A stretch of 64,000 nt of DNA from the NCBI RefSeq assembly GCF_024713975.1, contig NC_091107.1:18033501-18097500 (forward strand). Reading direction: 5' to 3'. The notes below the pieces were generated by a model. It was not told the DNA's origin and searched no databases. It saw only the letters and a program-made list of their open reading frames with translations. The DNA comes from Paralichthys olivaceus (taxonomy: Eukaryota > Chordata > Actinopteri > Pleuronectiformes > Paralichthyidae). Every line of letters starts with the position of its first letter. Position 1 is the stretch's first letter. Below are positions 11,001 to 20,900 of this stretch, in pieces. The translations under genes were made by a program, and so were the position numbers.

Positions 11001-13564
11001 GTGCCAAACTTTATCCACTAAACCCTTTTTATTTACTTCACTAACTAATACACTGTTATACAAATACTATGTGGTAGAGATCTTCACGGGTGCACCCGAA
11101 CTGTGGGTCCTAAAGCCGGGGACTAGAAAGGGTTTGAATCAGTTGGGTCTGGGTTGGGTCCCATTCTATTACAACAGATCCCAGGACAGCATTAACATAA
11201 TGTGTAATAACCGAGTAGACCTGAGAAGATCCAGCTAGCCAAGCAATCTTTTACTGCAACAAAACTTCAAAGCTGATTATAAACGAGTCGCGTTTGTTGT
11301 CCTTTACTGTGACAATAAATGTGTTTATAATCTAAAATAAAGTTACCTTATGTTAATAGTACATTTAGGCACAAGGTTTGGTTTTGACACATTGACTTGT
11401 TAAAGTAATTAGATGTGAAAACGGTGCTGATAAGATCTGTGTCTCCGGGCCAGGTTCGGGTCCAATGTTTCTCGGGTTGTCCACAGGTCCAGGTCTCGTG
11501 ATAAATGATAGACACATACGGGTTCAGCTAAACCATTCCTGTGTCTTTTCGGGCTCAGGGAGAAATTAATTTGGACCCGTGAAGAACTCAACTATGTGGG
11601 AAAAATGTATCTGAGTGACTACTGCGCAGACATTACTGAAATTACCTCTATTTCTAATTTGTGTTTGTCTCGGTCTCAGATTCGGACGCTGACAACAGTG
11701 ACATGCTTCATCAAGAGGTGGAGAAGCTCCTCAGGGTGGTGTCACAGGACCAGGCTTTAGACCCCTCACACAGGGAAAAACACTATTCATGGGTGCACTG
11801 TGGAAGGACTAAAGTTTTTCTCACCCAGACCATGGTCAGTCATTTATGTTCACAGGCATTTTCACAAACAACACACAGCGTATGTTTAACATTGCATGGG
11901 AAATTGTTTTGAAATTTACAATAATTACTATCATTTCTTACAATTTCAGCCTGGTTATCTTGTCCTTAGTGGGTGTTTAAAATGCTGAGTTACTGAACAG
12001 TAAAGCATGTTTGTGTTCTGCTCTATTTTGGGAGTACTGACCTGCCTCCCTGCCTCCGTGTCTCACAGCTAGATTTGCTAGAGGGTCAGAGGAAGAAGAT
12101 CCTGTCTCAGTGCGCCTTCTCCATTCAGTGCTGCTGGCTGCGGTACCAGCGACGCAGACGCCACGTCTGTCAAACATCTGCTACTCTGATCCAAGCAGGT
12201 AAACTCTTTTAATCCCTTGGCCCCAGCTGGCAGAGTCAGTACACACTGTTTACAGGCTGATGCCATTATCCTTTCAGAGGCTGCAGAATCTGCAACACAC
12301 AATCTCTTCTGATTTACGGTTTATGACATATGTTATTTTGATACAACCCTCTGAGTGGGAGTACGTAAACACTCCATTCCACAATCAGACAAAATGTTCA
12401 GAATGATATGAGGTTTGGTGATTGAATGTTTCACTGTATTTTCTTCAGCGGTGCGGTCCTGGCTGGTCAGGAGGCAGATCAGGAGGTGGAACAGAGCAGC
12501 TGCAGTCATCCAGAACACCTGGAGGAAGTGGAGGGTGAGATTTAAGAAAATAAATAAACTGTATAAAATCTACGTATGTAGTAATAGTACTATAGTAATA
12601 GTACTATTAATATGTAGCTGTAGTAATAGTAATATGTAGCTGTTGATAATAATTGAATGCTGTTTGGCTCTTGTGGCAGGATATGTTAACGTCCTTGGCT
12701 GAGGTAGAACTTGATGACGCTAAGGACCTTGTGGAAGACGATGTGCCAACATTGAATATTAGCCAACGGGGCTCGGTGCAGCTCTCTACCATCCAAGAGC
12801 CTGTCACAGTGCGAGGGTGGCCCATGGGCCTGGCTCTAGCTTCAGCCCCATCCATCACTGTGTCTCTGACTGCCACAGGCTTCCAGAAGATGATATCGAT
12901 GATTGCCTCTCTCAACCTGCCCTCCAAAAGAGGGGAGTACAAAGTGGAGACCAACCAGTACACGCAGGGGCTCGCCTCGATACGGGCTCAGCCGAAGGTG
13001 AGGGCACATCCACACATTTTCTTAAAAGGCTTAATTCACACTACTAAATTTTCATTTGAAAACGTATAAACTCTGCTATGGATGGAAACAATGTCCGTAC
13101 TATCCCAGAGTTTTAGAGCAGCTAAAACTGAAAAGTTTGGAAATGCTGTGGGCAACATTTTAGCTCGAAAACTGCGATTTACTGACGTTTTAGTCTGGAC
13201 AGGCCGAAGTGGAGACTTTTGGAAATGATGATGTTGACACTGATAGGATGTTTTTCAGTCCCGACGAAGCCTTCACTGGTTAGCAGGCTCCTATCACATC
13301 ACCCCCTTCCAGGAGAAAACAACCTACGTTATCCTCGGCTAATGTGTTTAACGCAACCTTTATAATCATTACAAGCATTGCTGACCCTGTTGTCTTGGCT
13401 AACAGCTATTGTGCAGTTAAATTCTGTGTTTTTTTCACTTATCCACACAGGGATCTGTAAAGCTACACTACCGTCGATCTCCACTTCTCTACGCCGACAG
13501 GCAACCAGACCTAAAGTGTGACGTGACAGGGTTCAACGAGATCCTGCTGGAGAAAACGTTGTAG
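2011..13564 (+). CDS. myo19: Myosin XIX, unconventional mitochondrial myosin
   Basis: Actin motor tethered to the mitochondrial outer membrane; moves and partitions mitochondria. Coding exons: 2011-2070, 3671-3818, 4293-4441, 5206-5319, 6988-7120, 7204-7273, 7373-7475, 7585-7681, 7788-7864, 7967-8057, 8349-8514, 8749-8822, 8906-9027, 9214-9327, 9534-9710, 9785-9922, 10035-10142, 10250-10320, 10420-10499, 11680-11834, 12069-12198, 12449-12534, 12680-12997, 13451-13564. The sum is 2895 nt, 964 residues (human about 970). All introns are GT-AG and in phase. Motor landmarks: P-loop GESGAGKT (151-158), switch [10 protein letters not shown] (209-217), switch II DVYGFE (431-436), actin-interface block [15 protein letters not shown]. 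Three IQ motifs follow (about 766-820; for example [14 protein letters not shown]), then the tail (822-964) matching the MyMOMA membrane-binding domain, ending [10 protein letters not shown]. The ATG at 2011 is chosen because it alone gives phase 0 into exon 2; the ATGs at 2036 and 2057 are out of frame. Confidence 0.96.
2790..3598 (+). mobile_element. L2-type LINE 3' fragment in myo19 intron 1
   Basis: Broken frames translate to the end of an L2/CR1-group LINE ORF2: [15 protein letters not shown] and FFHLRKN, then [22 protein letters not shown], a RYRINSKVL block, and finally [12 protein letters not shown] and [10 protein letters not shown]. This order is the usual C-terminal region after the reverse transcriptase. 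At least one stop (after VLLTVFKV) and frame shifts break it, and the reverse transcriptase core is missing, so it is a 5'-truncated dead copy. It ends with the short AT-rich tail near AAATAAACTTTATTTGC. It lies in the sense direction of myo19, between exon 1 and exon 2. Confidence 0.85.
5320..6987 (+). other. myo19 intron 4, no gene seen
   Basis: A 1.67 kb intron, large for this gene. It has a short tandem duplication at about 5650-5695 (GCTGTTTTTTTT plus CATGGCAGC, twice). The segment at about 6485-6865 has a composition unlike its surroundings and may be an old repeat, but no terminal repeats or coding blocks could be recognised. Nothing else is supported. Confidence 0.4.
11067..11599. mobile_element. 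hAT-like non-autonomous DNA transposon in myo19 intron 19
   Basis: The element is 11075-11591 (517 bp). Its ends are inverted repeats: TAGAGATCTTCACGGGT on the left, and ACCCGTGAAGAACTCAA on the right, which is its complement with two mismatches. It is flanked by a perfect 8-bp direct repeat, CTATGTGG, at 11067-11074 and 11592-11599. An 8-bp target duplication and TAGAG-type ends are typical of hAT elements. There is no transposase reading frame, so it is non-autonomous. The sequence near both ends is rich in GGGTC/GACCC blocks. It accounts for much of the unusual length of this intron (1180 bases). Confidence 0.88.
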
Positions 13565-14786
13565 GAGTTCCCTCTTTGCAGAACACTAAATCCTGATTTC
13601 ATGCATCACTTGACACAGTGGAATCAGACCTGGTATTTTATGCTGCCATTTGCATGTTTTTGTAACTGAGAAGAGTAAGATTTTTTAAGGCTGCCAAAGT
13701 TTATCTTCCTTAGTGGTACACAAGGGTGAAGAGACCTGCACCTTTGAATAATGAATATTTTGTATCTTAATAGGTCAGGTAAGGTACTGCAGTGTGCTAC
13801 AAACTTGACCTTATCTGTCATCCTGTGGCTTTTAGACCCCTGAACATTAAACATCTCAGTCAGTCGATAAACACTGCCCTCTGCTACATTTGAGATGAGG
13901 CAGATGAAAAGATGTTAACCTCTGTTGGTGCGTGGCCCACACGTTGAAAAAAAATCATATTTTTGTCTCAAGATCACCATCACAGCACATTTAAGAACTG
14001 GACTGCATTATTGCATCTTTAGATTATCTGATAAGTGATCCAAGTATTAAACTTTGGACAAGTGCCTTTTTTAAAAATCTACTCTCAAATGATTTAAGTG
14101 CTGTTAGTATATATATTTATTTTAAGGTGATTATTTATGGGATTTTATAGATTTATTTTGGGTGTAAGAAAAGTGGTGATGCAGCTGCACTATTGACGAT
14201 TGCAGATGTTGACTTCCAGCACTCATTTTGACAGTGGCTGGTGCTGGGGAAAATGTTAAATACAAAAGTATTGCACATGTATTGCACATATTGTACAACC
14301 ACACACGCTCACATACTGACAAAGAAAAACATTAACAAGCAAAACATCACTTATGAGACTGAGAAAGGATGAACCCAGGTTTATTCATATTGCTGCTGTT
14401 TGATAGTCTTTATAATATGCACATGAAATGTTGGACCAAACTTTATTTGTTGATTTTTGTCAGCTGCATCCCAAAGGAATGTATGTATGATTTATCATAG
14501 TCTTTGTACACTAATGTTTGTGTGGGAACAAACTTATTATTCACAATCATGAAAACTTTTTTTTTTTTTTTATGCAACTATACATGATGCTAGAATAGTA
14601 ACACTGATGTTCATCCTCTACTTTTGATCAAACACATCTTTCTATTCAAACAAGCTTTCGGAATAATGTCCTGCTGTAGATTCATGTAACAGCATCTGGG
14701 TCATTATTTTCTGTTTAATCTGTTTTTGTCAGGGCTCCATGTAAAAGACTTGAATTTTGTTGATACCTAAATTAATGTTATGCAAA

Positions 14787-14792
14787 AATAAA
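14787..14792 (+). terminator. Likely myo19 poly(A) signal
   Basis: AATAAA on the plus strand, 1.2 kb after the myo19 stop and the only canonical hexamer seen before the znhit3 3' end. Inferred from position. Confidence 0.5.
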
Positions 14793-14854
14793 TATCAGTG
14801 TTATGAAATACTGTACAAAATGTCATGTCACAAAGTGTTGACTTGGCAAGTGTT

Positions 14855-14860
14855 TTTATT
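14855..14860 (-). terminator. Likely znhit3 poly(A) signal
   Basis: TTTATT on the plus strand, that is AATAAA on the minus strand, about 95 bases beyond the znhit3 stop codon. Inferred from position. Confidence 0.55.
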
Positions 14861-14952
14861 TAAACGTTGAATACTGTACAGGGTAAAATCACAAGGCATG
14901 AATTTTATATAAAAGGCAACGAACTGGACACTTAAGTAATCCACACACAATT

Positions 14953-16923
14953 TTAGAAATCAGCATCATTTGATGTGGATGATTTTCCTTCATTTTCTAC
15001 AATTTTCAAGCATCGATCTGAAAACTCAACAAACAGAGGTTCCTGCATTGCAGCCTTCATAGCGTCGTCTTTGCTGTCTGCGCTGTCAACAGAGTGTAGC
15101 AACTGCCTCAGGTGGGGGTTGCAGAGGAGATCTCGCAGCTCTTGAGACTGACCTGTGGAGGAAATGAAAAACGATGAAAAAACAAATGGGACATTTTTTA
15201 TATTCATTTGAGGTCATAAACAGTAGCAAAAGAAATAATATATGTTGATGCAATATTGCAGCTGCTGCCATGGAAAGCCATGTTCCAACTATTGACCTTA
15301 TTATGCAAAGAAGACATTTTGATTATGTAAAAATTAGTTTGTAATAGAATATTCCATTCATATTCCATTCACAGTCTGATAATGATGTCAAACAGTTGAT
15401 AACTGCCGTCTGATAATGTCTAAAATGCTGCAAAATGTCAGGATGTTCATGTGATTTGGACACGTCTACGAAATGTGGCTGAGAATAGAATACTACACGT
15501 CTTAATTTGATTAGTGATTATTCTGCTGTTTACACAGCAATGTCATACAGACTATTGTCTTAATCATGTTAATATCAGAACATTGCTGTCCACGAAAACA
15601 TAGTGATGAACACTGAAAGGTTATGATTAGGTAATGTTAGATTGCTACCTAACACCTGGAGTCTCTGCAGAGGCACTTTGTCAATGATGTCCTCCTCATG
15701 CAGAAGATCATCAACCGTCCAAGGCTCTGCACACATGGTGAAGACAAAGGTGCTTTTCACATGGAAGAAGAGCTTAATCTCTTTACTGTGATTAAATATC
15801 TTAGATCTTTAACAAATACACTTTCACCTGTACAAAAATGTAAGTTCCAAAAGCCACCACTCACCACAGTAGTATGTTTATTTACAGCAATGGATCAAAA
15901 TTCACATGCCTGACTATATGGTAAATGTCACTGAAATTTAAAACAATTAGATTTTGAACATTTAGAAATGCTAAGTTTCATTTTTAGGCTTTTCATTTTA
16001 ATGTGGATATGACTTCACGCATGTTCCGTATTGTGTTCCTAATAGTTTTGCCCACACATATGTCAATAATTTGACAATTTGTGTCCTTGCTGATTGAAGT
16101 GGACATTGAACACTTCACAAAGAAACGGAATCAAAGGGATAATGAGATATTGCTCCATACCTGAGGTCACAGTGTCCCTCACTTCAGGATCAGTGGGTGT
16201 AGGCTGAGCAACAGGGAGGCAAGTGTCTATGGAGAAAATAAATCCGACTAATGATGTTAAATAAATCCTATGAGTGTGTCAACATCACCACAATAAAAGA
16301 CCGGGGTCATTCCCTTTACCTTTGTGTAGCTTATAACAGCCAAGGGAGCAACTGCAGGAGGGAAAACAACGGGATTATTTTAGATATTAAAAACTAATCA
16401 ATGAAAAGTGAGACGATGTTAAGTCAACAGAGGGCTGTGACGACATGAAATCGCGAAGTTGTTTGACCCTTCTGTGTTGCCGTAACATGCGCTATAGATG
16501 TCTGTTGTTTTCATGTGAAACCTTAAGACCATTGGTACAAACCATAGACTGTATATAAAGAGGTACAAACCCGGACAGTGAACAAGTGACGCTCACTCCT
16601 TCTCATGTGACACATCCACGTGTTTTAATTCTCTGGGAGCCACAATGCTACAACTAAAACAGAACTGTAACGATGGTTTGTATTCTTCAAGGGTTGCGTC
16701 GCGCACATTTACGTATCTCCTTACCAGAACATTCTTTTCATTTAAGTGACAGTTTTAACTCTTGATTACAAAGTGTAGAAAACTAAGCCGAACAGCCCGG
16801 AAGCTAACAGAAGATTCGCTAGCTAGCTTGCAGACAGGAAGCTAAAGTTACTTACTATCTTATTTTGCAGGCTGGACATCTGTATTTTGGTGTGTGCTCG
16901 CTGCACACGCTGCAGATCTGCAT
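14953..16923 (-). CDS. znhit3: Zinc finger HIT domain protein 3
   Basis: Nuclear HIT zinc-finger protein known in the family as an assembly factor for box C/D snoRNPs (with NUFIP1) and as a nuclear-receptor cofactor. Exons on the minus strand: 16923-16856, 16351-16320, 16226-16161, 15726-15649, 15152-14953. The sum is 444 nt, 147 residues (human 155), with all phases matching. The zf-HIT ligands are complete: C4, C7, C16, C19, C24, C28, H32, C36 (for example KYRCPAC, then YCSLGCYKLHKDTC). After an acidic linker, the C-terminal part LRDLLCNPHLRQLL and MQEPLFVEFSDRCL matches human ZNHIT3 closely and is the NUFIP-binding region in the family. The second exon is only 32 nt and splits the zinc finger. 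It is tail-to-tail with myo19, as in human. Confidence 0.95.
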
Positions 16924-18686
16924 CCTGATAACTATAAAAGAAAACTAAATGTCGAAAGACTTGGTCAACTTGATATCGCTCACTTGACGTCAATACCCGC
17001 GAAGAACAGGAAATGAGTGACTTCGGTTCCGATAGGCTCGCCTCTATTTCAAAATAAAAGCTGGTAATTCACCGAGCTTGGCCTCATACAGGAAGTAGTC
17101 CTACAGTAATAAAATCCAGACACTGATTAGAGTTGTAGAGTCTCTGGTTCAACTGGAGCACAAGAAACTAATTTAGCCATCATTCAATTATTTAACTTTT
17201 TTGTGATTGTGTTTTTCCATATCCACCAGTTGCATGCAATTTTAATTCTTTGCTGCTTTCTTCATTATCCTGCTGTTGACATACTACCCATGTGCAGCCA
17301 GTTTTACAATCAATCAGAGTTAAAAACCTAAATATCTCATATGAGTATTCATGATCATACAAATTTAAAATGCTAGAAACACAAAAAATAGATCTTTCTA
17401 GGCTACATGTGATAAATATACTTCAGCATTTTCAAAGGAATATTTTTTCTGGGTCTGCATGCCACACCTAAAAAAGAGGGGTAGAAGAATCAATGCTGCA
17501 TTATCACATCACTAATAATGCAAAACAGTGACATTTAACAGATTTACACCAGATGAATTAAATCAACTACTTATGATGTGTGAGCAACAGAAATAAAACA
17601 ACTCAAGCTGGTTTAGATAACATCACTTTTATTCCAATTTTTTGATTTAAAATAAAGTACAATGACCTCTGAACCCACAGAAGCAACCATATCTATTCAT
17701 ATACATTTATCAAGCACACACACCACTGACCTATATAGCTCAAGACAAACTATTCTTGCACAGCTGTAACTTGTGTGTAGCAGGTCAAGTTACAGGGTGG
17801 AATGGAGGGCAGTCTCGTGACTGATTACTGGGATTGTCCTGTTGTCACAGAGCTCCATTCACTGGGACAGGACAGGCAGAGACACTCTGTCATGGTCAAC
17901 ATCAGAAATCCAACTTTAGTCCGGATCTGTGGGCGAATCAGAAATAAATGGTCATTACAAAGTACAAACAAAGTGCAGTTTAACGTTATTTCATCATCAA
18001 TTCGTCTGCAGATCATTTGTATTAGTCTATGAAGTGAATGAACTGTGAAGGTAAAATTGTGAAATATGTCCATCACTGTTTCACAAGATGTATGTTGATC
18101 TGTTGCACTAATTACTTGTCTGTCCAACAGTCCAAAGTGTGTTCAATTTATAATACACAACAGGTGAAAGCAGGAAAGGGACATGTTGAGTTTTTTGGGG
18201 GGCATTTTTTATCAAAAAATGACAAATGTTGTTCATCTGTTGTTGTTTGTAATCAGAATACTCATTCTAAAAGACTGTATCTCATAAGCTTTCATAAGTT
18301 ATGATGACAACGAATCAGATTATAAGGCCAATTTTAAGGCATCAAACATGGAATTATTTCTGCAGTTATTCAGGTATGCCAAACAAATGGAGCATAGCTA
18401 TTGATTATATATACAAAAGGTGGCATAAAACCCTATTAGAAGGGAAATAGCAGATACAATTGACTGTCCTAGTAAATAGAGCAAAGCATAAAGGTGGTTG
18501 TTATTCACTCCACAGTAATGGGAGGTGCCTTGACTTGCTGGATCTCGTTTATGTAAACATCAGGTCGGGCATTTTCTATCTCAGAGGCCTGTGGTTGAAT
18601 ATACACAGGCACATTCCAAAACATATAAACAGCATATTCAGACCACAGAGGGACAGTATTACCTATAAACGTCGTAAAACAGGCCA
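16924..18686. other. znhit3 promoter side and 3' UTR of the nupr2-like gene
   Basis: Between the znhit3 start and the nupr2-like stop. The left part (to about 17.1 kb) is the upstream region of znhit3. The right part, about 17.61-18.69 kb, is the probable 3' UTR of the nupr2-like gene, ending at the minus-strand AATAAA at 17633-17628. No coding frame of interest is seen. Short open frames at 17802-18127 and 18460-18834 have no recognisable similarity. This interval is also where the human chromosome 17 and chromosome 7 gene blocks meet. Confidence 0.5.
17628..17633 (-). terminator. Likely poly(A) signal of the nupr2-like gene
   Basis: TTTATT on the plus strand (AATAAA on the minus strand), giving a 3' UTR of about 1.05 kb. 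No closer canonical signal was noticed. Inferred. Confidence 0.45.
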
Positions 18687-18917
18687 TCAAGACGAAGCAC
18701 TCTTGGTTCTCCTGCGCTTCATCTCGCTGTTGTGAAATTTCTCCGCGATCTTCCTCTCGTGTCCTGCGGGGCAATGGCGGTTTGTGTTCAGCTCGATCTC
18801 CTTCTTGGACCTTCCTTTGCCACAGGCGTGGCACGAGTACTCCAGCAGGTTGTAATAGTCATACTGATCGTAATACGTCTCCTCGAAAGAGACGAATCTT
18901 TCCAAGTCTGTCGCCAT
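18687..18917 (-). CDS. nupr2: NUPR2-like (NUPR1-family) nuclear protein
   Basis: Small basic stress-related nuclear protein of the p8/NUPR family, which binds DNA and chromatin partners. One exon, 76 residues, ATG at 18917-18915. The acidic aromatic start (YYDQYDYYNL) and the basic C-terminal half (NTNRHCPAGHERK, then NSEMKRRR) are the family signature. The segment HACGKGRSK resembles human NUPR2 (PACGAGRSK) more than NUPR1, and the lack of an intron also fits NUPR2, which is a single-exon gene. Neighbours vkorc1l1 and gusb lie on the same human chromosome (7) as NUPR2. Compared with both human paralogues, about three residues (GRT in RKGRTKRE / SKGRTRRE) are missing from the first basic block. 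Fish names vary (nupr1-like), so the symbol is a best guess; family membership is firm. Confidence 0.85.
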   Translation of the reverse strand: MATDLERFVSFEETYYDQYDYYNLLEYSCHACGKGRSKKEIELNTNRHCPAGHERKIAEKFHNSEMKRRRTKSASS

Positions 18918-18968
18918 TTGGAAGCGGAGTAGTTTCTCAGCGGAGAGTCTCAGAAAACTGTAAACAGA

Positions 18969-19007
18969 TGATGTCACACCGTGTTTATATACACATAGTC
19001 ACGTGAC
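18969..19007 (-). promoter_or_regulatory. Core promoter elements of the nupr2-like gene
   Basis: On the minus strand a TATA box (TATATAAA) lies at 18991-18984, about 65 bases upstream of the start codon. Just upstream of it is the perfect 10-base palindrome GTCACGTGAC (18998-19007), an E-box/CLEAR-type site of the kind bound by USF, MITF or TFE3/TFEB. A CRE/ATF-like TGATGTCA (18969-18976) lies close to the expected transcription start. NUPR1-family genes are known to be stress- and ATF4-responsive, so these sites are plausible, but binding is inferred. Confidence 0.55.
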
Positions 19008-19587
19008 CGCGGCTGTGCCACAGACTGCGGAAGTGGGAGCATACACTTTCTGCTTGAATAAATAAGTGGATTTGTTATTGTGAAATTGACATTCATCACT
19101 TGTTCCATGCAATTTTACGTCTTTTCAGTATTCCTTGTGTTGTGAATATTAGCACTAGTGTTATTTGTATGTAATTTATGACAACATTCATTCCAAAACA
19201 ATGTTTGAAATTAAGTTTTGCTGTAATGTTACTGAGGGTATGAGTACTCAAGACTTCTGAGCACTCATATAATGTAGTTTTAACTTGTGAGAGCTCATGG
19301 ATGTGAACGTCAACATGTGATCCCACCTCAACATGCTCTTTACAGCAGTCACCCTCAGTACTGTGGTCAGACGACACCCATCTTTAAACTTAGCCTTAAT
19401 TTAGCATGTAGCTAGTAATATATACTATCAATCCTGCATTGTTTTATCATTGTTTTTTAGCATGTTACATCAATTGAATGTTTCAATATTCATAAATGAG
19501 AACATTTCAATAATTATCTGTTATGTACAGTATATGTCTACTCATGTGGTTCCTATACTTTAGCAAACTTTGATTTCGAGTTATCGC

Positions 19588-19595
19588 TGACAGGC

Positions 19596-19628
<33 letters not shown>

Positions 19629-19715
19629 TACAGACATACAGGCAGGCAGGGAGGCAGGCAAGCAGGCAAGCAGACAGACAGACATACAGGCAAGCAGACA
19701 GACAGACAGACAGAC
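19588..19715. repeat. Tetranucleotide (GACA)n microsatellite
   Basis: About 125 bases of GACA/CAGA units with interruptions (CATA, GGCA, AGCA). The interruptions are internally repeated, which points to repeated slippage. It gives an artefactual Cys/Leu/Ser-rich open frame on the minus strand. Confidence 0.95.
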
Positions 19716-20619
19716 TTAGATCCTTTCCATAACCACTGAACCAAATATCTAGTTTTACAATTAGTGACAAAGTCTCCAATTGGAAAAACTATCCCAAATG
19801 AACTGGTATTAACTCAGAAGTATGCTCCCAAATGGCCTATAAGACACACAGGCTTGCCCAGCTGTCCTTGTTAGGACTATGCATGGATGTCCATTCACTG
19901 TGGACAGACTTACCAAAACCTTTTCCATAACCTTAACCATGACCATTCCATGCATACCTCACTAGAATTTACATCTTACCACTAACCTTAAGGACCTCAG
20001 AAATGATGTTTTTTCTCATTGGGACCGGGCTTTGGTCCTCATGAGGCCTATTGGTCCTGACAAGGTCAGTGTTTATGCGTTAAAAGGTCCAAAAGAAGTA
20101 ACAAAAACAGGTAATGTACTGAAGGTGCTATATGAATAAAGTTTCATTGATTGAAACAACACAATGTGAAGCAAATATCAATACGAAGAGTTCTATTTAT
20201 ACTGAACAGCCTCGGTCAGTGTAATAATATTACTGTATAAATTAGTTTTCATGTATTCATATACAAGAGGAACATTCATGTTTTATTTGGGGTAGGTGGA
20301 GTTCACTCATGTTCAGTTACGTACTGTATATAGAGTAAAACATGATGATTTATTCAGCTGTTAAACTGATATATGGAATAAAGAAAAAAGCAGACGAGGA
20401 AAAGTATAATAAAGCATAAAGAAGACCTGCTCAAGTGCAAGTACCCTATTTACTTAAAAAAGTACTTTAATACATTTACTCTACTACTACATCAATCTCA
20501 TGCGCAATATCCCAGATTACTTACTCCTATTATATCATTATTATACTGTTACTGCACTGTCACACTTTAATATGTTTATCTTTTAGCTGTGTTTTTATAA
20601 AGGAAAAAAAAAACCCTGT

Positions 20620-20701
20620 ATACACGCGCACGCGCACGCACAGGCAAACACACAGACACAGACACACACACACAGACAGATACACACACACACACGCACA
20701 C
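20620..20701. repeat. CA/CG-rich microsatellite
   Basis: Alternating purine-pyrimidine run: CACGCG units, then (CA)n with CAGA interruptions. It has the potential to form Z-DNA. It lies about 200 bases upstream of the vkorc1l1 start codon. Confidence 0.9.
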
Positions 20702-20900
20702 TATAAACCTCTATGATTAGTTTGCATGTTGTACCGCTGGCAGTGTTTCCGCAGTGGGATCGAGTCCTCCCTGGTCCTCCGCTGCTCGGCGACCCGCCCC
20801 TCACGGTGTGGCGCGTCCTGACGCTTTTCCACGTCGCCGCTCCGTCTCACAGACGAGCTCGCTGCGTATGTATGCGTGTCTCCAGCTAGGCCAGAGAGTG

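Larger units (their letters stand above)
13565..14952. other. Convergent 3' UTRs of myo19 and znhit3
   Basis: No open frame of interest. The myo19 3' UTR most likely runs to the AATAAA at 14787-14792. The znhit3 3' UTR runs leftward to the AATAAA on the minus strand at 14860-14855. The two poly(A) signals are only about 60 bases apart, so the transcripts end back to back or overlap slightly. A poly-T run lies at about 14558-14571. Confidence 0.65.
19008..20900. other. Intergenic region between the nupr2-like gene and vkorc1l1
   Basis: Holds two microsatellites (19588-19715 and 20620-20701). A stretch at about 19840-20095 looks like a common fish dispersed repeat (clustered CTTACCAAAACC, AACCTTAACCATGACC and GGACCTCAGAAATGATG blocks). 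The GC-rich vkorc1l1 promoter and 5' UTR lie at about 20750-20900. No other gene is seen. Confidence 0.5.

Noticed and set aside
16540..16575. Independent small gene or promoter at ACCATAGACTGTATATAAAG
   Set aside because: This phrase is a common fish repeat fragment (a similar piece is at 60847-60870), so the TATA-like motif is not taken as a promoter.
19588..19715. CRISPR-like array
   Set aside because: Unit is four bases with no spacers; the genome is animal.
19507..19779. Two cysteine-rich open frames
   Set aside because: They are translations of the GACA microsatellite.
20754..20900. In-frame N-terminal extension of vkorc1l1
   Set aside because: The frame is open upstream and has an ATG at 20868, but the family protein begins MAAPVLRV at 20901 and the extension is proline/arginine-rich GC sequence typical of a 5' UTR.
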